NCBI RefSeq assembly: GCF_964019385.1
Contig: NC_088643.1
Location: 8,450,552 to 8,514,551, forward strand
Direction: 5' to 3'
Length of the DNA: 64,000 nt
DNA from: Sycon ciliatum
Taxonomy: Eukaryota; Porifera; Calcarea; Leucosolenida; Sycettidae
Shown: positions 1 to 10,795 of the stretch, piece after piece
How the letters are laid out: every line of letters starts with the position of its first letter
Position numbering within the stretch: the first letter of the stretch is position 1
Notes under the pieces: generated by a model
Databases searched by the model: none
The model's input: only the letters and a program-made list of their open reading frames with translations
Told to the model about the DNA's origin: nothing
Translations under genes and position numbers: made by a program

Positions 1-211
1 AAAGAAGAAAAAAAAGAAAAGAAAATAGGGATTCACTGGCCAGATAAAGCCACTCCAATTCAGCTGTGTGGTGGATACCAGGCTAAAATTAGTGGCAGTC
101 AATTCAGCAGCCTTGCAAGCTGTTGAATGGTGTAATCCCAGCACAAGTTGCTATGTCTAACATAGCTGTTCGCTATCATCGCTTCCGCGTTGGGCAGGTC
201 TGAGGTCTGAG

Positions 212-217
212 GTGTGT

Positions 218-253
<36 letters not shown>

Positions 254-285
254 ACGCATACGTGTCTGTGTGTGTGTGTGTGTAT
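212..285. repeat. (TG)n microsatellite
   Basis: Interrupted run of TG dinucleotides with a short purine/pyrimidine break in the middle. It produces low-complexity reading frames on both strands that are not genes. Confidence 0.95.
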
Positions 286-599
286 GTTGTGGACGGATTG
301 AGTGTGGTTGCGTTTTGTTTCTTGCCATACACGGCTGGCTCACGTGCACCACTTTACAATACGAAGGTTTAGCAAGACAAAATCCGCGTCCGTGTTCGCA
401 CTCCAAGGAAAGTCGAACTCAGTGACGGAATTCTCGTTATGAGAAGGATTAGCAAACATGCATGACGTTGACACGTCGTACATGTACATGATTGTGTACA
501 GACAGTACAGCGTAGTAAATGTATGACTGTCCTGACACGAATCCGCGATTCGTGTTTCGACTACTTTTCTGAACGAAAAATGCGAAAGCTCGCAATCCA

Positions 600-660
600 G
601 TTCGCTAACCGAAAATGTTCGCGAACTTGAACGCGAAATTCGTGATGCTAAACCTCCGTA
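600..660. mobile_element. Possible terminal remnant of a Harbinger-type MITE
   Basis: The segment ends in a stretch matching the terminal motif of the Harbinger derivative at 50441-51344 (AGGTTTAGCA read on the minus strand, followed by repeated TTCGCG/GAAATTCG words). No partner end could be fixed, so this may be a solo end or a chance match. The rest of 286-899 holds no recognised gene. Confidence 0.3.
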
Positions 661-899
661 ATATGGCGCCCTTTAATGCCGTTTACCTTTCAAATTTATG
701 AACCTACACTGATTTGGTTAAGTCTGTCCTAATCACGGGAATTGTGTCACGAACGCGGATATTTTTCGAATTAGCATCACTCGCGGATTTTTAAAGGCTC
801 AAAAAGTTACAGTGAGTTTGAAAAATAGATCGAGGAAACTATAACTCACAATAGTTATCGTTATTGCAAGCTTAGCTTTCCTGGACGCTTGTCACTGGC

Positions 900-3028
900 T
901 TACGATTTACGCTTCACAGCCCGAGGACGTAGGTTGCGGGTTTCCATCTTGCAGGAGAGAAGATGCTGGTCAGCGATGGCCTTCAGACACTGAAGAGGAT
1001 TAGGGATGTTCTTGAACAATTTCTCCAGGTTGTTGAGAGCTGAATGGATGCTTTTAGCACCATGTTCTCGCAGCAGACCAATGACAACGTGGATTGTCCG
1101 CATCAGGGTTATGGTGTGCTCCTCAAGGAGGTGCAGCTTGGGTGTTACTTCGAAGTATATTCCCATAGCCCCTCGCGACGATCTCCGCTCTGCACATAAA
1201 CATGAAGTCCTTCACCGCGGCGTCAAGTTTGGACAAATCGTCATCTCCTACGGTGGAGTAACAGCTTGTGCTGAATATGCTACTGCACTCAGCATACTTC
1301 TGCAGTAGCTTCGTGTACCTCTCAGCGATAGCAGTTGCGTCTGGAAGCAGGTTTGGACACCTCTCTGAGATGACGCCATGTTCACCAACGATCTTGATCC
1401 ACACTTCTGACTGTGGTATGCCATTGCTCCAAGTGAGGCAGTTTGCTCGATCCAACTTATCCAGGAAATAGGTGACAATGTTCACCAGGTCAGGAAAGTA
1501 AACTGCTGCCGCCATGCTGATCTCGCCATGCCTTTTCATCATGGGTAGTTCTTTGGCCAGGTACTTGGGAATTTGTGTTGCCACAAATTGTCTCATTTTC
1601 CTCTCGGACTCAAGCTCGACACCAAGCAACTTGAGCCATCTCCGCAGCAGCCGGAACTTGCTGTATGGCAACGCAAGATCCGCTTTGATAGCCAGTGCTG
1701 TCCCCGGAGCTGAAGCCTTTGCCTGCAAACCAATATCCTGAAGGATTGTCTGCTGCTCAGCTGTTGATAAACCTCTTCAAGCATGCAACCTCCTGTGCTC
1801 TAGCGCCAATTGAACTGCCACGTACTTCATGATTGATTGTGGTCAGTTCAGCTGAACGTCGGCGAATGGTGGACGCTGATGCCTCATTCGATGGCGTGGT
1901 GGACGCGGTAGTCTTCTGGAAAACAAGTGACCTACCTCTGCTCCCTGGCTTTGTCTCAAGCCTGCTGCCATCACTCTTGCTCTGTATGAGATGGTTCGTG
2001 AATCGGTCTGCGACATTGCCCTGCAACTTTGACAGGGAGGCTGTGAGGATATCCTCAACTGTTGCCGAGGGATTGACTGTCCGGATTGGTGTTCCTGAAA
2101 CTGATAGGTTAAATGTGCAGCTTTCAACATGCAGTTTGAGCTTTTTCAGTGGAGCAGTTTGAGCAACCGACAAGATCTGGCTTGTGGAAATCACAGTGGA
2201 TTGTCCAGTTGCTGACAATGTCTCGCAGAACTCAATTAGGCTGCTGCAGACTGGACGCCAGCAAGTGCCGCTCACAATCGGGGCAAGTGCGGCTGGTTTG
2301 CAGCCATTTGCATATGCACTTGCTGCAAAAGAGACTCTCGCAGCAAGTGCAAAAGAGACTCTCGCAGCAAGTGCAAAAGAGACTCTCGCAGCAAATGCAA
2401 AAGAGACTCGCAGCAAGGCGCATGCACAGCACCATCTACTACTAGCTTGCACAATGTGCACACAACAACGGCATTGTTGTCCACGAACCTAGTCCTGTCC
2501 AGTTTCTGCTGTGCGCTGTATGTCGGTGTTGCGTATGTGAAAACATTTGCTTCATCTACATCCAATCCACTAGGACTGTGTCCTGTCTGGGGTCCAGGAG
2601 ATGTTGCTGTTGTGGATGAATGCTGTGGGACTGTTGCACCTTCCATTTATTTTTTCTACAGCAGAAGGCTTTGAAGCAAGTTGCTTCTGCTTTTTTGGTG
2701 GACGTCCACCCTTGTTTGGTGCAGTGTAGTAACATGTCACAGTTTGTGCGGTGATGTGGCTTCCACACTTTGATCACTCCACAACCACCCCCTACAAATG
2801 AGCCAAGGCTACCTGCACTACAGCGATCCAGCACACGTTTGCATACATGACAAATGCATGTAGGGTGGATCGCGGGGTCGTCCTGAGTATGTCGACCTCG
2901 AATACGTACACAGCTTGAAGGCTTCTGGGATAGTCCTTCACGTTGTATTTCGTGGACACGGCCATGCTGGCAAGCTTTTTGCCACTATTTCTATAGCAGG
3001 TAGACAGCAATATACTATTTTCATCCAT
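900..3028 (-). pseudogene. Broken RAG1-like sequence (RAG1/Transib superfamily) with RING finger, catalytic core largely missing
   Basis: Read on the minus strand, a start codon at 3028 opens a series of segments in RAG1 order. First comes a segment with NSGKKLASM...YNVKDY...FEVDI (about 3028-2840), like the RAG1 non-core zinc-binding region. Next is a segment with VWKPHH..NCD followed in another frame by GGRPPKK (about 2790-2690), like the W-x-PH-x-x-x-CD and GGRPR motifs of RAG1. Then a C3HC4 RING with CTLCK...CSKCICKWL...CPDC (about 2500-2240) and a stretch ALAIKADLALPYSKFRLLRRW (about 1690-1630) placed like the start of the core. The last segment has TPKLHLLEEH and an REHGAKSIH motif (about 1145-1000), like the helical segment that carries the last catalytic acidic residue. 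The segments lie in several frames, with at least four frame changes. Only about 200 codons separate the core start from the C-terminal motif, so most of the DDE core is deleted. Known RAG1 and RAG-like transposases are DNA recombinases; this copy cannot encode one. Alternative: an unrelated repetitive RING protein. Family assignment is from remembered motifs. Confidence 0.62.
2325..2418. repeat. 24-bp tandem repeat inside the RING finger region
   Basis: Three full units of 24 bp (beginning GCAAAAGAGACTCTCGCAGC) followed by one 22-bp unit. It sits between the first and second halves of the RING cysteine pattern of the RAG1-like sequence. Full units add eight codons each; the 22-bp unit changes the frame. 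This is a local expansion in already decaying sequence. Confidence 0.9.
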
Positions 3029-3045
3029 TTGACACAGTAGAATCG

Positions 3046-3258
3046 ATGGCCAGGGATGCACCGCCATGGATCGCGCTGACGGGCTATTTTGCAGGAGATG
3101 CCAAGGCTGGGCGTGGACGTCCAAGGACATCCATTGCGACGCGCATCACTAGCGACTTTCAGAGGAGGAACATCGACTTGAAGCGCAGCAGTCAGCTGGG
3201 GAATGTGAGGGCCATCGCTCTGGACAAGCCTACATGGAGAAATCAGGCCATGTAAATG
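3046..3258 (+). mobile_element. Possible LINE ORF2 C-terminal tail
   Basis: A 69-codon open frame with GRGRPRTSIATRITSDF near its start and a terminal DKPTWRNQAM. The pattern GRPR, then about 40 residues, then a D-x-x-x-WR motif is the usual C-terminal tail of several non-LTR retrotransposon ORF2 proteins. Nothing upstream resembles reverse transcriptase, so at most this is a 5'-truncated remnant. From here to 3855 I see no gene. Confidence 0.4.
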
Positions 3259-3859
3259 AAATCATCCAGGCACCAGGAAAACTGGCGAAAAAGACGAGAA
3301 CTCGTACAAGAGAAGAGGGTAGCTCTGCAAAGGGCTGATAGAAATGACGAAGAGCAAGTCGTCAAGGCAAAGGAAACGTACCTCTGAAAGAATCGTTCCT
3401 GGAAGAAGACGACCAAGACGGGTATCAGATGAAAGAGGAAATCATAATGGAGGGGGAAAGTGGAGGTTTCCTCAAGAGAAAAACCGTAATTTCATGCAAA
3501 TCGACGAAAGATCGGTGATGAGATTTTTGAATTTTCCCATTTTTGGACGCCTTATTTTTGGCTTTGTACACGAACATCGTGACAGTCGTGCATAAAAAGT
3601 GAAATGTGTGATTACGTTATCCTACCGGAGGGGCCAGTTCAAGTTGTGAACAGGTGCATCCATTTGTACTTCGAGTGATTTTTCCAACTCTCTTTTGCTG
3701 TTGTTCTCTTTGTCCTGTTGAAGACACCGGTGTCAGTACAAGATTGTTTGTGGGAATGGAGTACGAGTGCTTCTATGGCAATAGGTGAGTTGTGTACAGT
3801 GTTGTCTGGTGTAGTTCTGCTCCATCTGCGCATCATCACTCATCTCATCAATGATTTAA

Positions 3860-4460
3860 CCCTTTAAGAGCCACAGGAAATTTTCAAAATTCTGCATTTT
3901 TTCGTGTTCCTCGGATCATAGCTTCAGTTCTACTCACTCAATCCTCACAATCTAGGGCTTCCTGGAACGGTCTCCGCGAGAGGAAGAGAATGAGGCCGAT
4001 CATGATAGCCAGCACACCGTCTATCCAGCGCTAGATCGCAGCGACAGTACGAAAAAGGCCCCAAATGCGTCCAATTGCGTCCCGCTCCAGATATTTCATT
4101 TTACTCGATCGTGGAGTTCCAATTTTTTGCCGTGTACTCTTGACAATACCAACAGTGAAACCCGTGCAAATTCGAGTAAACCAACGTGACGAAAACTCTC
4201 AAAATTCTCAATACTAAAGTTGCACTGCGCGCTTTTGAAATTACCGCGATCGCGGCTCAACTTACGAGTGATTTATCTCAGGAACCGTTGCTCGCAGCGC
4301 TTCGCGGTTTGTTTCTCCCGACAGGTGAGAGTTTTCTCTTCGCCCTGGATATTTCGATCGATGGATTTGAGCGAGATTGGACTGAGTTACGATCTTTTGA
4401 AGTTTTGCATTTGAATGCGTCGTTTACGACGCATTCAAGTATGGGGCGGCTCTTAAAGGG
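3860..4460. mobile_element. TTAA-flanked MITE, piggyBac-type ends
   Basis: Terminal inverted repeats CCCTTTAAGAGCC and GGCTCTTAAAGGG are immediately flanked on both sides by TTAA (3856-3859 and 4461-4464). Length is 601 bp. TTAA target sites with CCC-starting ends are typical of piggyBac. The open frames inside are not credible genes, so the element is non-autonomous. Confidence 0.75.
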
Positions 4461-4558
4461 TTAAAATGCAATATCCTGACCAGAGTTTGCTCTTTCCTTT
4501 CTCCACCCCTTCAGCGTAATCGATCAGTAGTTAGTTGCGTAGTTCTAAGCAAAGGTTG

Positions 4559-4610
4559 TGGGGGGGGGGGGGGGGAGAGCAGGGCAGCACCCCCCCCCCC
4601 CCCCCCCCCT
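4559..4610. repeat. Poly-G and poly-C tracts
   Basis: A run of about 15 G is followed within 20 bp by a run of about 19 C, so the two can pair. Homopolymer lengths in assemblies are unreliable. Confidence 0.9.
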
Positions 4611-4742
4611 ACTCGGATTGCTACCCTACTTATTTTTCAATTGTTTTAGTTCACATAGCGAAAATCCTTGGAGGAATAATCATGCAGAACACACACCTGT
4701 AAGAAGACCTTAGGGTCTGTTGGGAATGCCCAAGTAAATTAA

Positions 4743-4986
4743 CCCTTTATGTACTGAAAAATTGTACACAGACTGAATTTGATCTCGACTTTCGAGCTTC
4801 GTAACTCTGGAACCACGCATCGGAGCGCTTCAGTGATTGTTTTAATGGACAGCTGGGAGTTTTCTCTTTGACTTACACATTTTAGTTTTCGGATATAACC
4901 CAGAAATGACTGAGTTACGATCGATTGAAAATTTGAAAAGTTTCGATCCCAGGGGATCGAAAGTTGTACAGTCCGTACACAAAGGG
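4743..4986. mobile_element. TTAA-flanked MITE, piggyBac-type ends (second family member)
   Basis: Ends CCCTTTATGTAC and GTACACAAAGGG are flanked by TTAA at 4739-4742 and 4987-4990. Length is 244 bp. The first six bases match the 3860-4460 element, and both contain a GTTACGATC-type motif, so the two are probably related short derivatives of one piggyBac-like transposon. Confidence 0.7.
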
Positions 4987-5316
4987 TTAATAATAAAATA
5001 CAATACAATACACCTGGCGCTGACATTTGCAAGCTCAGTTACTGTAAGGTTTGCTGTCTACTCTTACTTATACAGTCTCTTTTTGTTGATCATGGATTCT
5101 TTGCGAAAACCTTTTGAGGTTAAGGTCGAAATCTGGCCACGTGATCACGATTTGTTTGCGGGGAGAGCAGACTGCTCCTGTCATGTCTCCGAAGTCACCC
5201 TTGTCTCAATCTATCAGAACAGAATAGAATGAGTTCTAGGTTTCATACAGTAGTCAAACAGTGGACAGAAGGGCTCTGTGGTTGTAACTCACACCTACAC
5301 CCCATAGGCATATCAC

Positions 5317-5598
5317 CAAGAGTACATAACCCCCCAGAGTGTGCAACGCCTGATCCAGCTCTGCATAGGGTCTTGGTCGAGCGGAATCGGATCTTTGCAT
5401 CATAATACCGTACACATCTGAGGGGAGCCCGGGGAGTCGCGGGTACTCTTGGATCAAAAACAATGGTACCCTGCCTCGAGACCGGCCTTGCGCTGGTGTG
5501 GAGTGTACGCATGACATCAGAAGATCCGATTCCGCTCGACTAAGACCCTATGCAGAGCTGGATCGGCGTTGCACACTCTGGGGGGTTATGTACTCTTG
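5317..5598. mobile_element. Foldback MITE with 7-bp target duplication ATATCAC (copy A)
   Basis: Long inverted repeats of about 80 bp start CAAGAGTACATAACCCCCC and end with the complement. Both sides carry the direct repeat ATATCAC (5310-5316, 5599-5605). Length is 282 bp. It shares terminal sequence and target preference with the element at 13917-14176. The superfamily is not recognised. Confidence 0.75.
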
Positions 5599-5877
5599 AT
5601 ATCACCTATCCACATGCAAGCCCTGTATAGCCATCAATGTTTGACTGTTGCATACAATATGCAACTTTCTCTCCTTCTCTGCTGCCAGTGTGTGTTTATA
5701 ATTATTGGTTCTCTGGATTTGTGTACACATAACGTTACGAGTGTCTGTGCTCTTTGCTCTGCACTAGATTCCTGGCCGCTGGTCCCAATAAGGCATCAAA
5801 GATACATCCCACTGGGCATTTGAAGGTGAGCATGGACGGTGTCCTTTATCTGTCTCTAGCTTCTCCTTTGAAAATTA

Positions 5878-6059
5878 CCGTATTTCCTCGATTATAAGTC
5901 ACACTCGATTAAAAGACGCACCCCCGTTTTCAGGTTTGAGCCATAATGTTTTGATATGTTCACTTCAGTAGTAAGTCGTGCTCGATTGTAAGTAACACCC
6001 CTTTTTCACCCTTAAGTTTTTAGTGTAAAAAGGTACAGCTTATATTCGGGGAAATACGG
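5878..6059. mobile_element. TA-flanked MITE (CCGTATTT ends)
   Basis: Ends CCGTATTTCCTCGATTATAA and the complement-like TTATATTCGGGGAAATACGG lie between TA dinucleotides (5876-5877, 6060-6061). Length is 182 bp. It has two internal copies of an AAGT-rich motif. The TA target and small size suggest a Tc1/mariner or pogo derivative. It is related to the MITE at 9194-9555. Confidence 0.7.
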
Positions 6060-6338
6060 TAGCTTATTGTAGACAGTAGTGTTAGTCTGGTGTTCTGCAG
6101 TGTGCGTGCAGTGCTGCTCAATTATACGTTAATTCAACTCAATTGTGCTATAAGAAGGTGGCTGCTCTGAACGTTGAAGCTTGTGCGACCTGCCGCCTGA
6201 CAGTGACACTTGTCTCAGTTCGTGTTATTTATGCTAGGTTATCTTTATCTTACCTCACCACTATTGGTACATGCATTGCTGCCCTTTTCTGTTGGGGATC
6301 ATAAATGATGCCACAGCTTTGAAAAATAAATAAATTCG

Positions 6339-6446
6339 ATGGGGTTCGCGACCGGGCAGGTCAAGAACAAGGAGTCGTACAACTCCCTGGTCAAGAACCA
6401 CCTTTCCGCTTCCGTGGGACGCCACCACCCCATGATCAGGCTTTGA
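6339..6446 (+). CDS. Short GC-rich coding-like segment, unrecognised
   Basis: A 35-codon frame from ATG to TGA (starting MGFATGQVKNKESYNSLVKN) stands out because nearly every codon ends in G or C while the surrounding DNA is AT-rich. A short internal near-repeat (GGTCAAGAAC twice) is present. It could be a piece of a host exon or a processed fragment captured from elsewhere. I recognise no family, and chance is not excluded. Confidence 0.25.
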   Translation: MGFATGQVKNKESYNSLVKNHLSASVGRHHPMIRL

Positions 6447-8942
6447 AGCTATAGTATAACCTAAGTTATGTCTGCTTAGGTGGGTTATCAGTTAGCACCA
6501 ACATGGGACATTGTAAACACTGACTTGTGCGGCACTGGAGCAGGGGTGCTAACTTGTTCAAAACAGGCTGAGATGCCGCACTGAACATGACTGTGAATCT
6601 GTGTATCAGTTGATCTCCGTCACTCTGTACAACATATCTGCCAACCTTTGCAAACCTGAGATCGGGATAATGACATCTCTAGGTATGAAAATGTATACAA
6701 ATATAACTTAGCTGTGAGGGATGCGACAAATACACGTTCGGGTGCCTATTACCACCGTTGATATCGGGATGGTCCCGGCCAAATCGGGGTAGTTGCCAGG
6801 TATGGTACTTCCTCCGGAAACAAAAAATTCGTGACTTTTTGACATGACTTTTCAAGGAGTTACTGTGCTCAACAAAAGTGTTCTTTTGGAAGAGAAACAC
6901 TTCAACACATTCAATCGACATATCTAAATTATCTACAGGATCGATTGGTGGGAGTAGAGTCTCAGTCTGGGTCGCCATCGCTCGACTCATCACCGCTGAA
7001 ACCGTTCCAAGTGGCAGGTCGATCGACGCGATGTCGTATGTCACAGAGAAGCTTCTCAGCGTCCCTGATCGTCTTCGCTGTTACCTGAATGCCTTCTTCA
7101 CATCTCGGCGGAGACCACGGTAGCGCTGCAGTGCTGGTACTCATTACCACCTCCGCTCTCGCTCGAGGATGCCCCAGAACAACAAACACAGGCAACGCCA
7201 AACATTTCAAATTTCCTCCGAGGAATATCATAGTCGTACCAGCACTTCCCGACTGCCCCGATCAGATCTCGCCTTCTCCTTTTGCGACGAAGAACACATC
7301 GTCGAGGCTGCTGAAAAAGGCGAGATCATCCACGTTGAGGTCTAGGCTCTGCAGTGGCTGAACGACTTCTATTTTGAACTTGTTCATCTTGCTCTGCTGC
7401 GCGAAGTGACGATTGTCACATCTCTGCGTTTTGGAGTTTTGACATCTTGCCGACCTGTTCGCATGCAGATAGGCGTTTCGGGGATGGTGAAGATTTCAAA
7501 ACGCTAGCTGCTATTGCTATTCATTTTCCACTCTTCTTGCTCCTCGATGTCATTGTCCTGCTCTTTCAAGTTCTGAACTAAAAAATAGCTACGACGAGCA
7601 GTGAGCGCAGTGCTTTTCTTCCCATTGCGCCTGATGGACAAAAAATGAAAAACATGTTCGCTTTGCTTTGTTTGCAGCGTCGACACCCTTGCTCTGCGAC
7701 GACTGTCGGCTCTCCAAAATACTTGTATGAATCATGCTTTCCTACGATTCCGAAATGTCATGTCAGTGTTTCAGGCTGACAGAACCAGAGCAGCGAAAAG
7801 TAGTGAAAAAAGGTCACGAAGTTTTTGTTTCCGGACGAAGTACAATAATTGTGTGTGCTGCTCACCCTTGTGCAGGATTCCGCTAGCCGGGTATTGGCAA
7901 CGCCTATGCCTCTTTACATGGGCTGCCCTTGCAGGTAATGTGTGGGTGTGTGGGTGTGTTTGTGGGTGCATGGGGGGGGGGGGGCTGTGTGTGCGTGGGT
8001 GTGTGAGTCAAGAACGATATCCTGGGATAGCGGGTTTCATTTCCATGGTCCTCTTGTGTCTCTTCTTCTCAGCCACGTGACATGTCGTAGTCGATAGGAA
8101 GCATGTGCATTGTTACCACGGTCTGATTGGTTGTTCTCGTATGGCACATTTGTCTTCCTATTATTTTGTGAATGCCTGCACAGTTTAGCTTAGTGATGAA
8201 CATGTCTAATGCTAAGGAAAACTGATGCCATCCGTATTGAGTTGGAGTTCAAAATACGCAATTTCAAAATGGGCTCCAGGTCTTCACTTGTTTCTACTTT
8301 CTCTCCCAGTTCCAGAGCTTTGGTATCAAAATAGCATGTAATCATTGCTATTGGTATGTCCTTTGCTGCTCTTGGTTGATACATGACCGTAGATCTGCTG
8401 GAAAGGCACACATGGCACAACTGATGCGGTTCTTCATCACCACACCGGCCGATGACATCCAGGTCATTCTGCATCCTCATGTACAGGTAAGCTGGTGAGC
8501 TGTGTGCACTGGAAAATTATACAAAATGTCGGCGCTGCAAAATTTCGGCATTCCACGATATTCGAGATTTCGGCACGAGCTGTATACTAACTAGTACATC
8601 ACCAAAGTCAATGTGAAAGATTTGATCTGAGTTATAACTTCTGCGTTTTGGGTCGGTGCCGAATATCGGCGAAATTAAATAGCTGCCGAAATGTGCTGCG
8701 CTGAGGAGTTCAAAAAGAACGAAACAGCATGCTGTCCGCAGATTGAGTATACTGTAAAACATGTAATTTTCAGTGTAAATTTAATTTCGGTGATTTCGGT
8801 AGAGAAACCACCTAAAAGGCACTAGAGCATGCACCGTATGTGAAGTGAACGCTGGCCACCTAATTCTAAATTACACCTGAAACCTGGCAGGTCCCTGGCA
8901 CTGAAATTTTTTAAATGCACCTAAAACTACATGTTTTACAGT
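6447..8942. other. No recognised gene
   Basis: Mixed AT-rich sequence with short frames on both strands, none recognisable. Near 6811-6850 and 7800-7845 there is a related motif in opposite orientation (CTTCxTCCGGAAACAAAAA), which may mark the arms of an old transposon about 1 kb long. A G-tract lies at 7972-7983. A 96-codon minus-strand frame at 8190-8480 has no recognisable motif. Confidence 0.5.
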
Positions 8943-9193
8943 AGAGAGGTTCTGCATAACGAAAATTCGTACAAACTTTCGTGAACAGCGTGACGAAAAT
9001 TTGTGCGAAGTTTCGCACGAACTTTGTGTTCTGCACTTTTTCGTAGTACGCGATATTCGCACGTAGATCTACGCATATGCATACGCAATCTCATGCACGT
9101 AACTCGTTGTACAGCCGTGCCCGCCACGTGGCGACACCCACGTGGAACCAAACAGCGTATTTTGAAAAGTGTATACTACAATTGCAGTAACTA

Positions 9194-9555
9194 CCGTATT
9201 TTACCGGTTGTAAGTCGACCCCGGTTATAAGTCGACCCCCCTATCTGGAGGTCTCAATTCTGCGTTTTAAAGTTTTCACCCAAAGAAGCACTACTAACCA
9301 CCTCCTGCTAATAACACATCAACAAATCATGTAAACATTCCTCATTGGAGGATATAACGTCCCAATCCTTGAAAAAGGCCAATAAACTGGCAAAAATGTG
9401 TAAACATGGTGCACTCGTGCATGCAGTGCAGGTCATTTTTTGTAAGATTCTGATAGTTCCCGGTTATAAGTCGAATCCCGGTTGTAAGTCGACCCCCACC
9501 CTTTCTCCTTCTATTTTAAGCCATAAAAGGTCGACTTACAACCGGAAAAATACGG
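9194..9555. mobile_element. TA-flanked MITE nested in the Harbinger element
   Basis: Ends CCGTATTTTACCGGTTGTAA and the complement TTACAACCGGAAAAATACGG lie between TA (9192-9193, 9556-9557). The motif GGTTRTAAGTCGA occurs repeatedly just inside each end. Length is 362 bp. It lies between the left Harbinger terminus and the transposase start, so it arrived after the host element. It is related to the 182-bp MITE at 5878-6059. Confidence 0.8.
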
Positions 9556-9667
9556 TATATTCATTGCAGCACCCGATAGACTCTATTCACTTCTACTTGC
9601 TTCATCAGTGCAGGACACGAGATTTGTTGTGAGCTTGGTTGTGTTAGAAGTTGGTTTGGTGAGAACG

Positions 9668-10795
9668 ATGAACGTAACGGAAATAAGTGGCGAAGAGAAA
9701 AGTGCAGTGCTCTGCTGCTTATTCCTGCTAGCCCATGACGAGGGGGACTTGGATGATGAGGAGTTGCTGATGCTGATCGGCGGTGTGGAGCTGTGTGCTG
9801 CCCGTGGCCTCCTTGTAGGCCCCCAGGAAATTGGAATTCGGCTGGATTTCAACTTGCTGGATGATGATGTTTGTCTTCGTCAGTTCAGATTTACGCATCG
9901 ACAATTGGAAGAGCTTTTCATAGCGTTACAAGTTCCACATAGATTTCGAGCACCATGCAGGACCACGTGGAACGGAATGGAGGGTCTGCTGATTTTGCTG
10001 CGTCGGCTTGCCTACCCAGATCGTCTAGGTATGCTGTGTGAGGAGTTCGGTAGAAGCAAACCCGTTCTATCGCTTATCATCAACAGTATGCTGATGTGGA
10101 TATGGGAGAGGTGGGGAGGTTTGCTGGAGAACCCATTTGCGCAGCCGTTTTTCACACCAGAGCGCATTGAAGCCTATGCGCAGGCGCTTTCTGCCAAGGT
10201 TGGTGTGAACCTGAACGTATGGGGTTACATAGATGGCACAGTCAGGCCAATATGTCGCCCAGGTATGCATCAGCGATTGATGTACAACGGCCACAAGCGC
10301 GTGCATGCCGTAAAGTATCAGGCTGTTGCAACACCTGACGGCCTGATCACCCATCTGTATGGGCCCATTGAAGGGCGGCGACATGACTCTGGTATCCTCC
10401 GTGAGAGTCAACTGCTGGATGCCATGGCCCAAGACATCAATCACCCGCAGAATGAGCCCCCGTTTGCAATTTACGGAGATCCTGCGTACCCGCTAAGCCC
10501 CTACCTCCAGAAGGCATACCGCGGCGCAAATCTCCCTCATGACCAGCACCAATTCAACATGCACATGAATGCAGGCCGCATTGCTGTTGAGTGGGCCTTC
10601 GGTGAAGTCTGCACGCTATGGCCATATGTAGACATGAGGAAACAGCAAAAGCTACTGTTGCAGCCAGTGGGCTTGTATTACAAAGTGGCTGCTCTCCTTA
10701 CCAATCTCCGCACCATCATGCGCTTTGGCAACAAGACCAGCAGCTATTTCAGCATTTCACCGCCATCGATCCAGGAGTACTTGCAACCGTAAGCA
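9668..10795 (+). CDS. Harbinger transposase (HARBI1-like DDE nuclease)
   Basis: 374 residues from the ATG at 9668; an in-frame GTG 60 bp upstream is not a credible animal start. The fold is that of the DDE_Tnp_4 family: an N-terminal helical region, then YIDGT (D189), a GRRHDSG block (D240), GDPAYPLSPYL (D271) and AVEWAFG (E308), which give the D-D-E triad with 36 residues between the second D and E. In known Harbinger systems this protein cuts and inserts the element but needs the Myb-like partner for nuclear import and end binding; here that partner lies downstream on the opposite strand. There is no internal stop or frameshift. The intact triad and spacing suggest it may be functional. Domesticated HARBI1 is the main alternative, but the flanking terminal repeats argue for a mobile copy. 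Confidence 0.92.

Noticed and set aside
4559-4610. Quadruplex or i-motif regulatory element at the G/C tracts
   Set aside because: Simple homopolymers without spacing, next to no gene; length is uncertain in assemblies.
6686-7361. Transposase gene in the interval between the opposed CTTCxTCCGG motifs
   Set aside because: Short frames on both strands without catalytic motifs; terminal repeats too diverged to define an element.
9608-9667. N-terminal extension of the Harbinger transposase
   Set aside because: It would start at GTG; the first ATG at 9668 fits the family better. The same reasoning moves the TRIM-NHL start to 20310 and the Kolobok start to 53580.
10067-10444. Minus-strand frame opposite the Harbinger transposase
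   Set aside because: Antisense shadow of a conserved coding region with no domain of its own.
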